64,000 bases of DNA from Rhodeus uyekii. Taxonomy: Eukaryota; Chordata; Actinopteri; Cypriniformes; Acheilognathidae. Of this stretch, positions 47,951 to 59,394 are shown in pieces (the first letter of the stretch is position 1; each line of letters starts with the position of its first letter). The DNA is taken from the NCBI GenBank assembly GCA_037043235.1, contig JAWRVZ010000029.1, positions 3,593,501 to 3,657,500 of the forward strand, written 5' to 3'. Under the pieces are notes generated by a model that had not been told where the DNA came from, ran no database searches, and saw only the letters and a program-made list of their open reading frames with translations. A program made the position numbers and the translations under genes.

Positions 47951-49155
47951 TCAGGGGCCAGGCAGAGGGAGGTGTCCAGGGAGGCTCAGGTGGGACAAGG
48001 TTGATTGATGCCGCTGGCTCCGGAGGCCGAGAAGGAGCTGGAACGACGAGCCTCCGAAGGACCAGCGGCAGGCCCGAGGACTGATTCGGAGGCGGAGGGA
48101 CTGAGGACAAAGGGAGGCCCGGAGGGAGCCAGCCGGAGCCGCAGGTGGAGGCCAGGCGACGACTGACCAAGGGACGACCGGAGGGACGAGGGAACCCGCA
48201 GGAGAGGAAAGGCTGAGGGATGCTGGTGGGACTGAGGGAGTGAGGAGTGGAAGTGACGCCGATGCGTCGACGGGCCGAGGTGGAATGAGGGGCACCGAGG
48301 TCGGAGGTGGAACCTCAATGCCCCGCGATGCTGGTGTTCCGCCGACGCATGGCAGCTCCCCGGTGTTGAGGGGAGCTAGAGTGTGGGTGCGGGACACAAG
48401 CGGAGACGGGGCAGAGTGCAGACATGGTAGAGGTGGTGGGAGAGGGAGGCTGGGTGGGAGTTCTGGTGGCTCGGGTTCTGGGAGGTCTGGGGGGTCAGGA
48501 AGGATCCAGAGGCCCGGGAATATAGGTAGTTCGGCCTGGGGAAAACACAGTCCATGGGCGGCCTGGGGCAAACACAGTCCATGGGTGGCCTGGGGCAAGC
48601 ACAGTTCATCACCGGCCGACGGGGCGGCCTGGGGAAAACACAGTTCATCACCGGCCGGCGGGGCTACACAGTTCGTCACAGGCGGCCGCGGACAACAGTT
48701 CATGCTCGGCCGCGGGCAACAGTCCATGCTCGGCCGCGGGCAACAGTCCATGCTCGGCCGGCGGGGCCGCGAAGCTCGGGGGCGCTGACGGGCGTTGAGG
48801 CGCGGGAACTGGCGCTGACGGGCGTCGAGGCGCGGGAGAAAGCTCAGGCTGATGGAGCGCGGGTTCCGGCTGGTGCTGTGGAGTGGGACTGGCGGTATCC
48901 TCCACCGGCCCGATGGTAAATGGCGAGTTGTGACTCGCCAGCACCCACTCCACGAAGGCTTGGAAGTCCCATGCTGGGACCGCCCGCTGGGATGCGTGCC
49001 CGGGACGACGCGCTTAGTCCGGTGGTGTAAAAACTGATGAGCGCGTCGTCCGGATAGTGGGTACGCCACGCAATGTCCAGGAATTCTTGGGTGTGCACTT
49101 CCAGCGGACGGTCCTTCTGCTGTAGAAGCAGCAAAGCGACGGCGGGGAACTCCAT
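47951..49155 (-). CDS. gag-like, proline-rich ORF region of the LTR element
   Basis: Two overlapping minus-strand frames. One starts at ATG 49155: MEFPAVALLLLQQKDRPLEV, TQEFLDIAWRTHYPDDALISFY, which looks like a Gag N-terminus. The other, 49069 to 47951 (372 codons), continues with HYP-like LSGRRAHQFLHHRTKR and then long Pro/Ser/Leu-rich low-complexity sequence that includes tandem repeats (PRPSMDCC). A frameshift probably joins them into one original Gag. No zinc knuckle, protease or RT is visible. It could be translated only if frameshifting or repair occurs; most likely it is decaying. Confidence 0.5.
48540..48770. repeat. short tandem repeats inside the gag-like region
   Basis: Three copies of a 24-bp unit (core cggccgcgggcaacagtcca) end at about 48765. 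Before them come four looser copies of a ggcctggggcaaacacagtc unit. Confidence 0.85.
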
Positions 49156-49217
49156 ATTAAGTCTTTTGAGGCGACAAACTAGTCCTCTTTTGGGTGACCA
49201 ACCTTGGTCAGTCGTTC

Positions 49218-49290
49218 TGTAACCACTGCGGAGGCTGTGTGTAAAATGCGGAGATACACAGACGCAGGGAGGATCATGACATGACTGACA
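49218..49290 (-). repeat. 5' LTR, internally deleted to 73 bp
   Basis: Contains both ends of the 329-bp LTR (about 50 bp and 20 bp) joined at gcaggga|ggatcatg, with the middle missing. Confidence 0.85.
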
Positions 49291-49295
49291 ATAAT

Positions 49296-49710
49296 AGCCT
49301 GTAAATGTAGCAGGTGTGCATTTGTCTTATTGTGATTTCACTTGCCATGACCATTTTTGGTCTTTCCGTTGGCCGCAGCCCGCAATGCATTTGGGGATTG
49401 GGCGCGCTTTGCCTCTTCCCATTCTGCATATAATTTTGGGTGCCGCACGCTGCTGAAATTGCTTCACATGTCCTCAAAAGAGTTTGTGTTTTCACAGTGA
49501 TCTAATAAATGACATTTGATGGGACAAGAGTTCGTGAGTGATTTAAAAGAAACAACACAACGCAGATTAGACCGCTACATAAACTCAATATCTCTCTGGA
49601 AATAAATGTCAATGTCAGTCTAAAAAATTAATAATATACCTGACCTGACACCATAATGCAGAATAAATGAGGTATGACGCTATAGATTTCAGGAAAAGGT
49701 ATGAAATTCC

Positions 49711-49744
<34 letters not shown>

Positions 49745-50815
49745 CTGCAGTCTAAAGATGTCTTGAATAGAGAGGGGAATAAAAAAATAAATAATAAAGA
49801 GCTGCTTGAGGCAGAAAAGCTTGATCCAGCTGGTTTCTGAAGACCACAACAGACAAGAACCACACAGCTAGCCTAGCATTGGTTAACAGAAGAAAAAGCC
49901 TTAGAAATTTGGACAATATCAGACACTTTCTAATCCCTGAGTTATTAATACGTGCAAAGAAAATATTCTTTAACTTTTAAACTTAAATTGGTCTTTTTTG
50001 TTCTGTGTTTCTTTCTCAAAACTGCGTCCCTTGCTGTATTGATATTTTGCGCACAGCCGTAATTGAAGTTCCATGTCCCCCTTTTATACTTTTTTTTAGC
50101 ACCTCCCCCTCCAAAGGCTTCTTTATATTGCCAAAATCCCATTACAAATCACAATATGAGGATGCATATAAACTTAATGAATGAGAACACAGGCAAAGCA
50201 GGAACAGGAAGAAAACTGTTAACAGGAGACAACACTTGTAACTTTCACAAGCACAGATTTTTATTCTCAGGTCGACACAGAGACAAGCAGTGATATCAGG
50301 TGAGAATTTAAGTTCTTAGTTTGTGTAAGTGAACTTGCTGGACACTAATAGTCTTTTTTTGACTTGTTGGATGATGACAGATACCAGGTCTCTGAAGAAA
50401 GAGGACAGGCGATGACTTATTGTACTATAATAACATCAAGACAAGACAGTTTTGTGGTAAGGAGTGACTACAAGCCATCAGATTATCATCTTATTTACTT
50501 TCTGGCCATATATTGCAAATATCAGCAATTCCACCAAATTGCATAGGGGAATTTAGAGTTAAAAACACAAGGACCAGATATGATGAATGTTTGAAGGGAA
50601 CTGTATTGCACCAATTACTAATACGATGCTAACCATATCAGAAAGTCGGTTACCACATTTGATGTCCAGTAGTAACGAGAGTAATGAAGAGCAGTCAGTT
50701 TACACAATTGAAATAGTTTACTCTTAATGATTAAATACCAATAAGCATATATACACATATATGCACTTCAACATCAATGCAATTAAAATGTTCATATAAG
50801 GCCTTAAAATGTGAT
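49296..50815. other. intergenic, nothing recognised apart from the (GT)n
   Basis: No gene or transposon end supported. Confidence 0.3.
49713..49743 (+). repeat. (GT)n microsatellite
   Basis: About 15 GT repeats. Confidence 0.95.
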
Positions 50816-50817
50816 AT

Positions 50818-52350
50818 AAGGGCCTTAGAGGCAGCCACGCTCCTAGAGGAATGGGCATGGACCCTTAGAGGCGAAGGGGATCCGGCCGACTCGTAAGCCA
50901 GGGTGAAAGCCTCGACTATCCACCTGCTTAAAGTAGATTTGGATGCTGGGGCCCCATTGGGGGTCCCAAAGCAAACAAACAACTGGTCTGACTTACACCA
51001 AGGGTAGACCTGTGGACATTAGTGTCCAGTGCTTAAACTGGACAGACCTTGTTTTTAAATTCCTGGTCCTGGTCACCGAAGGGGGGAGGGCAGAAGGACT
51101 ACAGTACAATAGACCTGACCACATGAGTGGGCACTTTAGGCACATAGCCTGGCCTGGGATGGAGGAAGGCTTTCACCTGCCTAATAGTACCATGGAGGAA
51201 GCGTGTGAGGAGGGGGTCCCTGCCAATGGACATGCCACCCAGAGGTATGTGGTAAGCAGCCACGTAGACCTTCAGTGTGGACAGGGACAGCCCTGCAGCG
51301 AATTTATCCTGCAGGAACTCCAGCACTTTGCCAATGTGACAGGTAACTGGGTTCACCTGCTTTTCGCTACACCAAGAAGTGAAGAGTCTCCACTTCAGGG
51401 CATACAGCTTCCTTGTGGAGGGAGCTCTGGAGTGGAGGATGGTCTCAACAACCTCAGTTGAGAGACCAGAATCTATGAGCTGGGCCTCCTCAGAGGCCAA
51501 GCCCACAGTTTCCACAGTTCTGGGCAGGGGTGACGCATCAAGCCCGCTGCCTGGGACAGAAAGTGACACAAGAAGGGACACAAGATCCGCAAAACACACT
51601 CTGCCCAGACAACATGGAGCAATTAGTGTGAGACTGACCTTGTCTCGCCGAACTCTCTCCAGAACTCCCAGGAGCAGAGCAATTGGGGGAAAGGCATACA
51701 GACATAGCCTCGGCCATGTCTGAACCATGGCATCCAGCCCGAGCAGGGCTGGGTGCAAGAGTGAAAACCACAGAGGGCAATGAGTCGATTCTTCGGACGC
51801 GAACAGGTCTACTTGTGCCCGGCTGAATCTCAACCAAATCTGCTCCACCACCTCGGGGTGGAGCCTCCAATCCCCGGGCCTCGGCCCCTGCCTCAACAGG
51901 AAGTCTGCTCCCACATTCTAGGTCCTAGGGATGTGAACTGCCCATAGATGGAGCAGTCTCCCTTAGGACCAAAGGAGGATCTGCCGCGCCAGTTTGTATA
52001 ATGGTTGCAAGCATAAACCCCCCTGATGATTTATATAGGAGACCACTGTGGTGCCGTCGGTCTGAGCAACCACATGGTGGCCCCTGAGGTCATCTCTAGC
52101 AGGTTTATGTGCCAGGATAACTGGTACTCATGACCTTGGGCGGAGCGGTCTCTCAAGACTGCTCCCCAGCCCGTAAGGGATACATCCATCGATAGCATTA
52201 CGCGTCGACAAGGAGCTCCCAATACGGGTCCATGAGACAGAAACCAGGGTTTCTTCCACATATCCAAGGCACTTTAGAAGACACAAATTTAGGATGGGCC
52301 GCAATCCTCCATCCCTCTTGGGAACGATGAAGTAACGACTGTAAGCCTGA
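50818..52350 (-). pseudogene. DIRS relic, RT to tyrosine recombinase, truncated
   Basis: Minus-strand pieces follow the intact element at 19143. YSRYFIVPKRDGGLRPIL (52310-52350) is RT, after which most of the RT including YIDD is deleted. Next are RVMLSMDVSLTGWGAVLRDR (RNase H; the first Asp context STD now reads SMD), TTVVSYINHQGG, then GADFLLRQGPRPGDW and YAFPPIALL. The recombinase follows: SRAPSTRKLYALKW, GYVPKV, FVCFGTPNGAP and HSSRSVAASKA. It stops before the segment with the catalytic Tyr, and Arg I is also deleted. Several stops are present. It is about 1.5 kb of an original 5 kb. Confidence 0.85.
51099..51914 (-). pseudogene. open frame fusing RNase H tail and recombinase in the DIRS relic (271 codons)
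   Basis: It starts within GADFLLRQG of the RNase H frame, passes the Dam-like block (AQVDLFAS, LCLYAFPPIALL) and FADLVSLL. There a deletion shifts it into the recombinase frame (PRTVETVGLASEEAQLIDSG). In the intact copy these are two overlapping frames. The fusion is a by-product of decay, not evidence for a new protein. Confidence 0.75.
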
Positions 52351-52608
52351 CTGATTGTGCTGAATAATTTTAATGAATAATGGTTTATCACAAGGAGTTT
52401 GTAGGCTCGGCATTACACAAACAAATATATTCTCACACAGTCACCAAGCTACGTCATCGTGACAGGTTGAATGATTCGGATTGGTTAAGGCACAGATAAA
52501 CTTAGAACACTTCAGAATGACGACAGGGACTCAAAGTAACCCACCAAGGTCATGTATCAGCGTTTCTAGACTCCATTTCATCTTGCCTGGATGCCAGTTC
52601 TCCACCAA

Positions 52609-52611
<3 letters not shown>

Positions 52612-52659
<48 letters not shown>

Positions 52660-52680
52660 GAGACACAGACACAGAGACTC
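52612..52680 (+). repeat. (GA)n / (CAGA)n microsatellite
   Basis: A run of GA followed by cagacagacagagagacaca. Confidence 0.95.
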
Positions 52681-53228
52681 TCTTCAAGTTTCGAGTTCTG
52701 ACCGGGAAACTCTGGAAATACACTGATTAGATATACTTTCCTTCAGAAAGATTATCAAAAATAATTTGTCATTATTCTCTAGTGATGGAAGATGGAATTG
52801 ATTCAAATAATTTAATATGTAGGATAAATATTAATTAATAATTTGATTATAAATCACTCCAATAGTATTCAGAATAAATCAAGCCATTTTTTCCACTATA
52901 TTCTCCTATATCATTCTTTATGAGTTATAAATGCCTGATGTATCAAATGTAATACTCAACAAAGACATATGCAAGCTTTTTTTAGAGTTTGTCTAAAGGT
53001 TAAATAAAGAAATAAATATATATTTTCCTGAATATCATTTAAAATGTCAGGCTTTAATGGAATTCCTCGTATGTTCTTGCGGGTTTGCAGCAATCTTTAT
53101 ATTAGGCTCATGAACATCAATCCTCCTGCAGAGCGGTTTTATTATTACATTCATCCTTGTGTCGTTTTTCCTTCAGTATTTCAATTTGTTCCTTCTTTTC
53201 TGCTTTATTCCACATGAAACTTAAATAG
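52681..53228. other. intergenic, nothing recognised
   Basis: AT-rich, no supported feature. Confidence 0.3.
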
Positions 53229-53233
53229 ATATT

Positions 53234-53555
53234 TGTAACAATGTTTAACGTTCAGGGAGGAAGGAGGCGGGAACCGGCAGACGTTGAACACACTTTAATG
53301 GTGAAAATAAAACATAAACTCAAAACGAAAGTAATGGCGGCGGCCCCTCGCGGTCGACCGCCGCCCACACAAAACATAACAAAACTCCAGGCCTGGTCCT
53401 CTCTCCCTTTCACTGTCGTCGCTCCTCCTTTTATGTCTCCGCTCCTCCGTGAGAATCGAGACACACCGGTGGCTCGCAGGTGTCGCTCATTATCCATCAC
53501 GCCACCGGCTCTCGTGACGCTCTCACGGTCCCTCGACCCCGCCCTGCTCGCCACA
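53234..53555 (-). mobile_element. solo LTR, 322 bp, perfect 5-bp duplication
   Basis: Ends TGTAAC on the left and CGCCACA on the right (TG...CA). The duplication atatt is at 53229-53233 and 53556-53560. On the minus strand it has acataaaaggagg (promoter-like) and accattaaagtgtg (polyadenylation-like). No internal part remains, so it arose by LTR-LTR recombination. A relative lies at 15848. Confidence 0.85.
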
Positions 53556-53940
53556 ATATTATTTATAAATAATATTCATATAAGCTCCATGAGGTAAAAA
53601 AGTACAGTGAAAGAAATTAATTATGCAACCCAAAGTCATTGAGCGCAAAAATTCTCAGTTCTGTGCATCCACCTGCTGGATTTAGTCAGAGGATAGAAAA
53701 ATTGATTATAAAATGTATACAATAACTGCGAAAAGACTGAACTGTATAATGCATATTCTCTCCTGACTGCACCATTTGACCTCGTCTTTATCCAAACGTT
53801 TATTATTTTGTGTACATTTATAGCATTCAAAAGTTTGAGAACTTGAGAAAAGTTTTTGCTCACCAATCAAAAACAAGATAATATTCTTTCACATATTATT
53901 CTTCATTTTTGCCTTCGTTCATTCATGTTTCCCCTAAGGC

Positions 53941-54218
53941 TGTCCCAGTCTGTTTTGTGTTCGTTCTGTTTCTCCATGTGCGTCTTTGTGTTGTTCGCTC
54001 ACTTGAGTCCCGTTAATCATCTCCTTCACCTGTCCATCGTTAATCACTTCATCAGTTCCTTTGTTTGGTTGATGTAAATGCTCTGTGTTTTCCCTTAGGC
54101 TTTGTCTGTTCTCGTCTGAGTAAGGGTGTTTGTTTACTCTGTATCCTGAGTTTCAGTCAGTAAAAAGACACTTAACTTGAACCTTCTTTGTGCTATATTT
54201 ACACATGCACCCGTGACA
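53941..54218 (+). mobile_element. 5' LTR of a truncated element
   Basis: Runs from TGTCCCAGTC to CCCGTGACA, with cagtaaaaagac near the end. A gag-like stub follows directly. Confidence 0.55.
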
Positions 54219-54221
54219 GAA

Positions 54222-54330
54222 GAAAAAGGACAAACTCCTCTCCCTCCAGCAGGATGGTCATCCTCTCAAGTGGTATGTGGAGTTTATTGAATTTTCACAT
54301 CTGATGAGTTGTAACACTCAATGCCCACTT
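54222..54330 (+). pseudogene. gag-like N-terminal fragment
   Basis: Translation gives KKDKLLSLQQDGHPLKWYVE and then FIEFSHLMS before a stop. The LxxLQQxGxxLxxYVExF pattern matches the other gag stubs in the window. Confidence 0.5.
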
Positions 54331-54517
54331 CAAGATGGGACTGGATGATGAGGTAATTCAGGCTGTACGGCTATACACGATCTCCGACTCCCTCGTCACG
54401 GCTGAGGAGGTTTACCCTGATTCAATACCATAAGTCTATTATAAGAGTTCAAGCCTATGGTTAGTGTTTTAACTAGGATAATATACTTTCTCACAGGATC
54501 GAAGCACAACCAGAATA

Positions 54518-55332
54518 CAGTAATACCTCGGTTTACGAGCGATTTGGTATACGAGCAATATCCTAAACACAGTCTCTCATAACACAGTCACGCTGTTCCA
54601 ACCCCTTTATCACCCCTTAACTCATTCATTCTCTCAGCGTCGCTCGGTTTGGCTGCATCATTCACCACAGTGATACTTTTATAAGTGATTTACAGCGGTT
54701 TTACCTTGTGTTGTTAACATGAATTAATTGTGATCGCTATTGTTCACGTAGTGAAATATACACATACAGTACCTCTAAGCAGTAACTGTCACGGTTCATG
54801 AATTCATTGTTTCCTAGTAGAACTGACACACCTGATTCTCATATCATCTGCCTATTTAGTTCACTTCTCTCCACTTTTGTCTTGTCGAGTCCTTCGTTTG
54901 CGGCTCCCGCGCTTGTTCGCGGCTCCCGCGCGTTCGTTCATGTCCGCAGCTCCCGTGAGTGATACACCACTGGATTATCACTTCATTTGTTTTCTGCACT
55001 ACTATAATAAATTCACTCATTTGGACTTGAATCCTTGCTTTCCCCGCTCCCCCCTCCTCCCTCCTCCACTGCTGAAAGCTGAAGTGCATTATAGTAAATT
55101 GTCAAGTATTTTTAGAGTTTAATTGTCAATAATTAATTAGTATTTATATGAGATCTTAATGGTTATAATTTTAACTGTAATTAATAGGGTAAAACCAAAA
55201 AAATATTTTAATTGGAACAAATGAATTGATTTTTAGTGCATTCTTATGGGGAAAATTGTTTTGGTGTACGAGCATTTTGGTTTACGAGCTCGCTCTTGGA
55301 ACGAATTAAACTCGTAAACCGAGTTATTACTG
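54518..55332. mobile_element. Tigger-like element, 815 bp, carrying an LTR-like insert
   Basis: Ends CAGTAATACCTCGGTTTACG and, inverted, CAGTAATAACTCGGTTTACG, with TA on both sides (54516-54517, 55333-55334). Subterminal repeats such as gtatacgagcaat and gtgtacgagcattttgg are also mirrored in kind. No transposase. Confidence 0.85.
54787..55080 (+). mobile_element. LTR-like insert inside the Tigger-like element
   Basis: Starts TGTCACGGTTCATGAATTC; it has gcctatttagttcac, a C/G-rich duplicated block (gcggctcccgcgc) and ctactataataaattc. The right end is not clear. Confidence 0.45.
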
Positions 55333-55384
55333 TAATGTTCTTCCATGGAATACATGCAGTTTTGTTTTTAGCCACCACAGAGCC

Positions 55385-55470
55385 AAATTTATTTTTACAT
55401 TTATTCATTTAGCAGACACTATCCATTGCGAATTACAATTTGAGGAAAACAGAAAGCGATTCATCTTGAA
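55385..55470 (-). repeat. SINE tail fragment
   Basis: tttacatttattcatttagc agacactatccat is a worn inverted copy of the SINE 3' part seen at 39109. Confidence 0.45.
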
Positions 55471-57600
55471 GATGCAAAAGTACACAAGAGTGCTTACAAT
55501 ACAAAGTTTCAAACATTACACATACTAGTAGTACAAGCCAGGGAATATAGAGGAATGTTATTTTGTTTTTAAAAGTTAAATAGTATACAATTTAAATAGA
55601 GAAAAACCTTGCTTTTTTAAATAAAAGAAACAATTACAATTCCTGTTTTCTCTTTCCATTTTCTCCACTTATTTAATTGTGACAATAGCTTTATTTTTTA
55701 GATAGTTATGGTTATTCCAAACATATGAAATTGTTAGTAAGCTCAGGTTGTTTCTTTAAGGATAGTGAACAGTGTTTCCATAATCTTTCATATCTGAAAT
55801 GTCTTTGTCTGCTTCCTTTTCGACTGACATCACAAATGATCAATGTGCTGTTTTCAAAAACCTCATTCACGAAACACACATAATTTTTCCTCCTCGCAAA
55901 TATTCCTTCTGCCATTGAATTCGCTGATTCGAAGTCTGATACTTCAGTTTTTAGCTAAAGTCAACAAGGATGACACTGATTTTCCATTACTCAGAGCTTT
56001 AATATTCTCAAATATGACTTAATGTCTGATGGGATTCCTCATGTGTGTGTTTTCAGTCTGTTTGACAGTTCTCCTCCATCCCCATTGCCTTATTTTGTAA
56101 TAGACTGCTGCTATTCTTATATACCTCTCTGTTTCAAGATATAATTTGTCAACTCCAGACCTAAAATATGAAGACTGCACCACAAAAAAACTGATTATAA
56201 TTCTACAACCGAAACCTCTAGTGTCTAGAAGTCAGCACTTGTTGTTGTTGTTGTTCTGGTGGGAATGTGCATCTGTAAATCTCCAAGACAATTGAGAGGA
56301 AATTGGTGCAAAATCATGACAAAGAGAGGAGGCAAGAGCTTTGACTCTGGCACCCTTTGCCTCCTGGTGTTGATGTCCTTCCAAACCGCGGGTTTTAGTC
56401 ATGAAAATGTTCATCTGCATAACTCCAATACGACAGTGTGGCCTGAGGCACAGGAAATTCTGCTTCTTTTTACAGGCTAATTGTGACATAAAATCAATAA
56501 AGATGCACTGAGATTCTTACACGGTCAAAAGAGTGATCGGCCAAAGAGGCATTTCAGTTGAGAATCATCTCAGGATGTCTGTAGTAGGTGATGAGATTGT
56601 TCTCATGCGTGTAGACTTCATGGTCAAACCACATTAAAACGTAGTTTGACAGAATATTACGTCATTCATTCCCTCGTCATTCATTCATTAAAAGAGATGT
56701 TGAGGTAATAATGCAATTGTCCTGCGAAACTGAGAAGTGTGGCGTTTTGGTGATTTAAAATGTGCATCATAATTATGTAAATGCATGTTCGTTATTCAGA
56801 ACAATATTGTAAATTGTAGCTGGCCATTTTATTTAGATATAATGTAGCCAGTTAGGCAATACTGTAATGTTATCAAGTGTTTTGCAAGTCAGTTTCTACT
56901 TGAGTGAGCTAGAACTAGTAGTTCAGTCAGATGGTTGGCTAGCTAACCAATCTGTCCAAATAAATATGTTTTATGATTTATGTCAAGATATGCAGAAAAT
57001 ATAAAAAATTGAGAAAACAGACAGACACTGCCATCCAGAATGAGATAGGAGGATCAAGAGGTGTGATATGATCCATGACGGACCAGTAAATGAGAAGTGG
57101 GTTTATTTATTAATATTTTTTTTTCACATTTCACATTATGTTTTGATGTTGCGAGCTGGTCACAGAGCTGCACAATTCATTGTTAAAAGATTGTGATCTC
57201 AATTTTAAACACCCGCTCAATGTTATTTCTAAAAGATATCGATTCGTCAATTAGACCTTTGTCGAGTTCAGTCACAGCGGAACATAAAAATATGCGTGTG
57301 ACTGAGAGAGAGCTGTTATCATGTTGTGGTCAGAATTATTGTAAACATGATCAAAGATGGATGTAAAAATTAATCTGCATTGTTTATCCTTTTTGTTTTT
57401 CATTCAAAAAGGCCACAATCTATCCTTTCATTGAAGTAATAGAATTGAAAGTGGGGGGTAAAAATCACATTACGAAATGAATGTTTTTCTCCGAAACCCG
57501 TTGATTGCGATGATTGGCACCCCTAGAATTCAATTTGATTAAAATATCTCTGATGTATATTTCCATTAATAATTTTCTAGCGCAGTGGAGGTAGAAGGAT
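55471..57600. other. intergenic, nothing recognised
   Basis: Several ORFs of 60-85 codons without known motifs. No transposon ends seen. Confidence 0.35.
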
Positions 57601-57843
57601 TCAAAAGGTTCTGCAAAACAAAAGGGTTTGTTAAAAAAAAGAAAGTAAATCCATAATGATGATGGTAATCCAACAGTGTGTCCAACATGAACTGTCCAAG
57701 CAGCAACCAACAAGAATGAGTGTGTGAAATGGGTTTAAATGAGGGGAAACTGAGGATGAGGTGTGAGTGATGGGAAAATGGAGTGCAGGTGATGACCAGA
57801 GAGGATCATGGGAGTTGCTGAAGGTAACAGGTGAAGTGTGACA
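57601..57843 (-). mobile_element. LTR-like dispersed repeat
   Basis: On the minus strand it begins TGTCACACTTCACCTG, with a catttaaacccatt promoter-like block. The distal end is not defined. Confidence 0.45.
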
Positions 57844-59390
57844 GAGTGACTAGGAGCATGAAATTGTCTAGCCATAAGTTTTTGTTTCAGATGGGAATAA
57901 AAATGAAGAAACACAAAGGCCAATTTCTCTTAATCATCCGTCACAATGAGAAACGCCACAGAATAGTTCAGAATGTACAGAAAAAGATTGTTGAGCTTCA
58001 CAGAATAGAAAGTCGAGCCAAAGACTCTCCGAGGATAACAGATGGAGAATTACAGAGATTAGTTGAGTCTTGCGGTCAAAAATAAAACATCACATGTTGT
58101 TTGGGAGGGAAATCCTCCTCGCTCATGTAAAAAAACTCAAGCATATAGAGTTACCAAACACAACTGAGACTGGTTTCTGTGGTCAGATTAAACTAAAAAG
58201 AGATCTTTTTGCTAGCAAACCCACCATGGCTCTGTTAAACGGGGATAAAACAGATTAAAACAGAGATTCTGTATGAAGGAATGGTCTCTGATCTCCAAAC
58301 ACGTTAGGCATTACAGGAGAAAACTCAGAGCTGTTATCTTGTAAATGGAGGTTGCAAAAAGTATTTAATACAAGGGTGGCCAAGATAATTTATTGAATAA
58401 TGTGATTTTTATTTATTTATTTTTTTCCCCTACACTTTCAATTATCATACTTCAATAAAACATTAGGTTTTTCTTTGTGAATTGTTTGAATGAAAAATTA
58501 AAAGGATAAACAATGCAGAAATGTATTTACAGCCATCTTTGATCATATTTACCAAGGGTGCAAACAATTCAACTCTATTTCTGTTAATATTTGACTCTGA
58601 GTTTCATTGTATAATAAGCAAAGCCATTACTCTCTGTGCAGAGCATGCTTCATAATAATATTTCACACATTATTGCGTGCTCTACTCTTCTTTAAAATAA
58701 CAGAAAATCTATCAAAACTAAATAATCATTAAATATTAACAAGTTTCCCTTCACTCAAAACCTTAAAATAATAAATGTTATTATTAAAAAATATTCAGAT
58801 TTATTTATAAATTTCTATTTATTTATTATGTTTATTGATAATAAATAAAATGTTATTTTCAATATTTGCGCTCCATATTTGCGCAACAATGGTGTCTCTA
58901 AATTGATTGAACTGATTCTCTTCAAATAAATTGATAGCATTCTTTTCTTAATTGTACAGTTAATTTACAATCTACTTAATACATTTATGTTTGAGATGCA
59001 AACCTAATTATATTCCATCATAATTATTGTTTTAATTATAAAAATTATAAAAATAAAATGAATATATAAAAATTATATTTAACATTTAGTTTTTTATTAT
59101 GTATTTTTTTATTTGTATTAATTTTTTATTATTATTATCTAGATAATTTTACTTATTGTATGGTATTTATTGTGGACGGCAAAGTAAGAATTTCATGCTT
59201 TCTGTCTTTCATGCTTTCTGCTTTAAGTGCATATGACATTAAACACTTTTGAATTTGAATTAATTCCAAAAACACATCAAAAAGTGATATGATGTATTAT
59301 TCCAGGCGTAGTTATTCCAGGGCTGCTGGAACTAGTGGGAGTGGGCAGCAAAATTTCACAGTGATTTCACCGAGTCCACAGTAATCAGTA
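57844..59390. other. intergenic, nothing recognised
   Basis: The 84-codon ORF at 57831-58085 and the 62-codon ORF at 58070 are unassigned. The rest is AT-rich. Confidence 0.3.
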
Positions 59391-59394
59391 CAGG

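Larger units (their letters stand above)
47461..49290 (-). mobile_element. short LTR retrotransposon, non-autonomous, perfect 5-bp duplication
   Basis: TG...CA-ended direct repeats at 47461-47789 and 49218-49290. The target duplication ataat is at 47456-47460 and 49291-49295, and a polypurine tract sits next to the 3' LTR. The interior (1.4 kb) holds a gag-like start (49155 leftward) and a proline-rich frame but no protease, RT or integrase, so it depends on another element. The 5' LTR is only 73 bp against 329 bp for the 3' LTR, because its middle is deleted. It is GC-rich compared with its surroundings. Confidence 0.88.

Noticed and set aside
48240..48788. 182-codon + strand ORF rich in Gly/Arg
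   Set aside because: It is antisense to the gag-like region, a by-product of high GC and tandem units.
47951..49069. Proline-rich 372-codon ORF as a host gene
   Set aside because: It lies wholly inside an LTR element with target duplications and a polypurine tract.
55712..55915. 67-codon minus-strand ORF starting MAEGIFARRK
   Set aside because: It looks protein-like at the start but has no recognisable family, splice partner or context.
57831..58085. 84-codon basic ORF that could be a Tc1-type N-terminus
   Set aside because: The similarity is too vague; no helix-turn-helix or terminal repeat could be recognised.
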